Shown here in pieces: positions 62,401-64,000 of a DNA stretch of 64,000 bases. The notes beneath the pieces are model-generated. The model did not search any database, was not told the DNA's origin, and saw only the letters and a list, made by a program, of their open reading frames with translations. Within the stretch, counting starts at the first letter, position 1. Each line of letters opens with the position of its first letter. The position numbers and the translations under genes were made by a program. Where the stretch lies: the NCBI GenBank assembly GCA_031769625.1, contig JAUIMM010000644.1:186001-250000 (forward strand), given 5' to 3'. Source of the stretch: Taudactylus pleione. Its lineage: Eukaryota; Chordata; Amphibia; Anura; Myobatrachidae.

Positions 62401-64000
62401 TGATGTGAAATGGTTTTTCTCCCATGTTGCGTTTAAGAGAAAACAGCAAATGCAAGTTTTAGGCCAAAATGCATTGAAAGCAATGAAAACAACAAAAGCG
62501 CATACTTTGTGATATCTCCTCTTGTAGCAAACACAGACAGCTCAAAATTTCACTGGATGTGTTGAAGACCAAGACCCACAAATGTGATGTGAAATGGTTT
62601 TTCTCCCATGTTGCCTTTAAGAGAAAACAGCAAATGCACGTTTTAGGCCAAAATGCTTTGAAAGCAATGGAAACAACAAAAGCGCATACTTTGTGATATC
62701 TCCTCTTGTAGCAAACACAGACAGCTCAAAATTTCACTGGATGTGTTGAAGACCAAGACCCACAAATGTGATGTGAAATGGTTTTTCTCCCATGTTGCGT
62801 TTAAGAGAAAACAGCAAATGCACGTTTTAGGCCAAAATGCATTGAAAGCAATGGAAACAACAAAAGAGCATACTTTGTGTTATCTCCTCTTGTAGCAAAC
62901 ACAGACAGCTCAAAATTTCACTGGATGTGTTGAAGACCAAAACCCACAAATGTGATGTGAAATGGTTTTTCTCCCATGTTGCATTTAAGAGAAAACAGCA
63001 AATGCAAGTTTTAGGCCAAAATGCATTGAAAGCAATGGAAATAACAAAAGCGCATACTTTGTGATATCTCCTCTTGTAGCAAACACAGACAGCTCAAAAT
63101 TTCACTGGATGTGTTGAAGACCAAGACCCACAAATGTGATGTGAAATGGTTTTTCTCCCATGTTGCGTTTAAGAGAAAACAGCAAATGCACGTTTTAGGC
63201 CAAAATGCTTTGAAAGCAATGGAAACAACAAAAGCGCATACTTTGTGATATCTCCTCTTGTAGCAAACACAGACAGCTCAAAATTTCACTGGATGTGTTG
63301 AAGACCAAGACCCACAAATGTGATGTGAAATGGTTTTTCTCCCATGTTGCTTTTAAGAGAAAACAGCAAATGCAAGTTTTAGGCCAAAATGCATTGAAAG
63401 CAATGGAAATGACAAAAGTCCATACTTTGTGATATCTCCTCTTGTAGCAAACACAGACAGCTCAAAATTGCACTGGATGTGTTGAAGACCAAGACCCACA
63501 AATGTGATGTGAAATGGTTTTTCTCCCATGTTGCGTTTAAGAGAAAACAGCAAATGCACGTTTTAGGCCAAAATGCATTGAAAGCAATGAAAACAACAAA
63601 AGCGCATACTTTGTGATATCTCCTCTTGTAGCAAACACAGATAGCTCAAAATTTCACTGGATGTGTTGAAGACCAAGACCCACAAATGTGATGTGAAATG
63701 GTTTTTCTCCCATGTTGCGTTTAAGAGAAAACAGCAAATGCATGTTTTAGGCCAAAATGCTTTGAAAGCAATGGAAACAACAAAAGCGCATACTTTGTGA
63801 TATCTCCTCTTGTAGCAAACACAGACAGCTCAAAATTTCACTGGATGTGTTGAAGACCAAGACCCACAAATGTGATGTGAAATGGTTTTTCTCCCATGTT
63901 GCGTTTAAGAGAAAACAGCAAATGCAAGTTTTAGGCCAAAATGCATTGAAAGCAATGGAAATAACAAAAGCGCATACTTTGTGATATCTCCTCTTGTAGC

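Larger units (their letters stand above)
6429..64000. repeat. 184-bp tandem satellite array, about 313 monomers
   Basis: The unit recurs head to tail in one orientation without interruption. Taking ACCCAC as the start, the first monomer is 6429-6612 and the last complete one ends at 63861. The phase shift across this span (+25) matches my list of indels and gives 312 complete monomers plus 139 nt. The consensus is 184 bp, about 39% G+C, with A- and T-runs, one GATATC and one ATGCAT. Monomers differ mainly at linked diagnostic sites near unit positions 41-42, 66-67, 84, 97, 101, 110-111, 123, 161 and 184. Size and scale suit a centromeric or heterochromatic satellite, but no CENP-B box was seen. 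Long open frames on both strands follow from the unit and are not genes. Confidence 0.98.

Noticed and set aside
6429..64000. Many 60-209 codon open frames on both strands
   Set aside because: The same peptides recur at multiples of 184 bp, several frames overlap, and different parts of the same unit are read in three frames. They follow from the low stop density of the satellite.
6429..64000. A GEKPF peptide in the minus-strand frames, resembling the linker of C2H2 zinc fingers
   Set aside because: No Cys-Cys-His-His spacing accompanies it. It is a chance translation of the segment that reads AAATGGTTTTTCTCCCAT on the plus strand.
6429..64000. CRISPR array
   Set aside because: The whole 184-bp unit repeats. 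There are no short repeats separated by unique spacers, and the context is eukaryotic.
6429..64000. CENP-B box in the monomer
   Set aside because: The consensus has neither TTCG nor CGGG in the needed arrangement on either strand. The rare GGCCGAAATG variants do not complete it.
6429..64000. Internal promoter for RNA polymerase III (A and B boxes) in the monomer
   Set aside because: No B box-like GGTTCGANTCC or convincing A box was seen in the consensus.

Overview
The window is eukaryotic. It contains two things: a nearly complete LINE-type non-LTR retrotransposon in plus orientation (1-6428, running off the left edge) and an uninterrupted 57.6 kb array of a 184-bp satellite (6429-64000, running off the right edge). 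No host gene, RNA gene, CRISPR array or bacterial-style operon was found. The L1/Tx1-type LINE (long ORF1 with three CCHC knuckles, APE-type endonuclease plus reverse transcriptase in ORF2, short AATAAA-ended 3' UTR) points to a vertebrate, most likely an amphibian or a fish. The species cannot be fixed from the sequence.

LINE layout: ORF1 (nucleic-acid-binding, gag-like) ends at 2542. A 36-nt spacer with further in-frame stops leads to ORF2 at 2579. ORF2 keeps every endonuclease and RT signature residue I looked for, but a single in-frame amber codon at 5066-5068 cuts off the C-terminal third. That part remains open in the same frame to 5956 and carries the usual C-terminal CCHC motif. A T-rich 3' UTR follows and ends in AATAAA at 6415-6420. 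In a working element ORF1 would coat the RNA while ORF2 nicks the target and copies the RNA at the nick. This copy probably cannot do so on its own.

Satellite layout: counting by phase gives 312 complete monomers (6429-63861) plus 139 nt of the next. The consensus is 184 bp and about 39% G+C by hand count. Monomers differ mainly at about nine linked diagnostic sites, three of them CpGs. Nearly all length changes are recurrent alleles (+5, +2, -1). The exceptions are one single-base deletion near 17664 and a cluster of twelve single-base indels between 30.6 and 38.8 kb. Two compartments differ in monomer composition. The left one (6.4 to about 37 kb) is built from related multi-kb blocks carrying a 183-bp monomer type. 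The right one (about 37 to 64 kb) is dominated by a roughly five-monomer (920 bp) order with superimposed 4.6 kb and 6.8 kb duplications, proved by shared private mutations.

Relationship: the first monomer beside the LINE matches the array consensus, so the LINE most likely inserted inside the array rather than marking its edge. The best candidates for something undescribed are the satellite family with its nested higher-order structure, and the possibility that this LINE family targets it. The many open frames in the satellite are by-products of the repeat, not genes.
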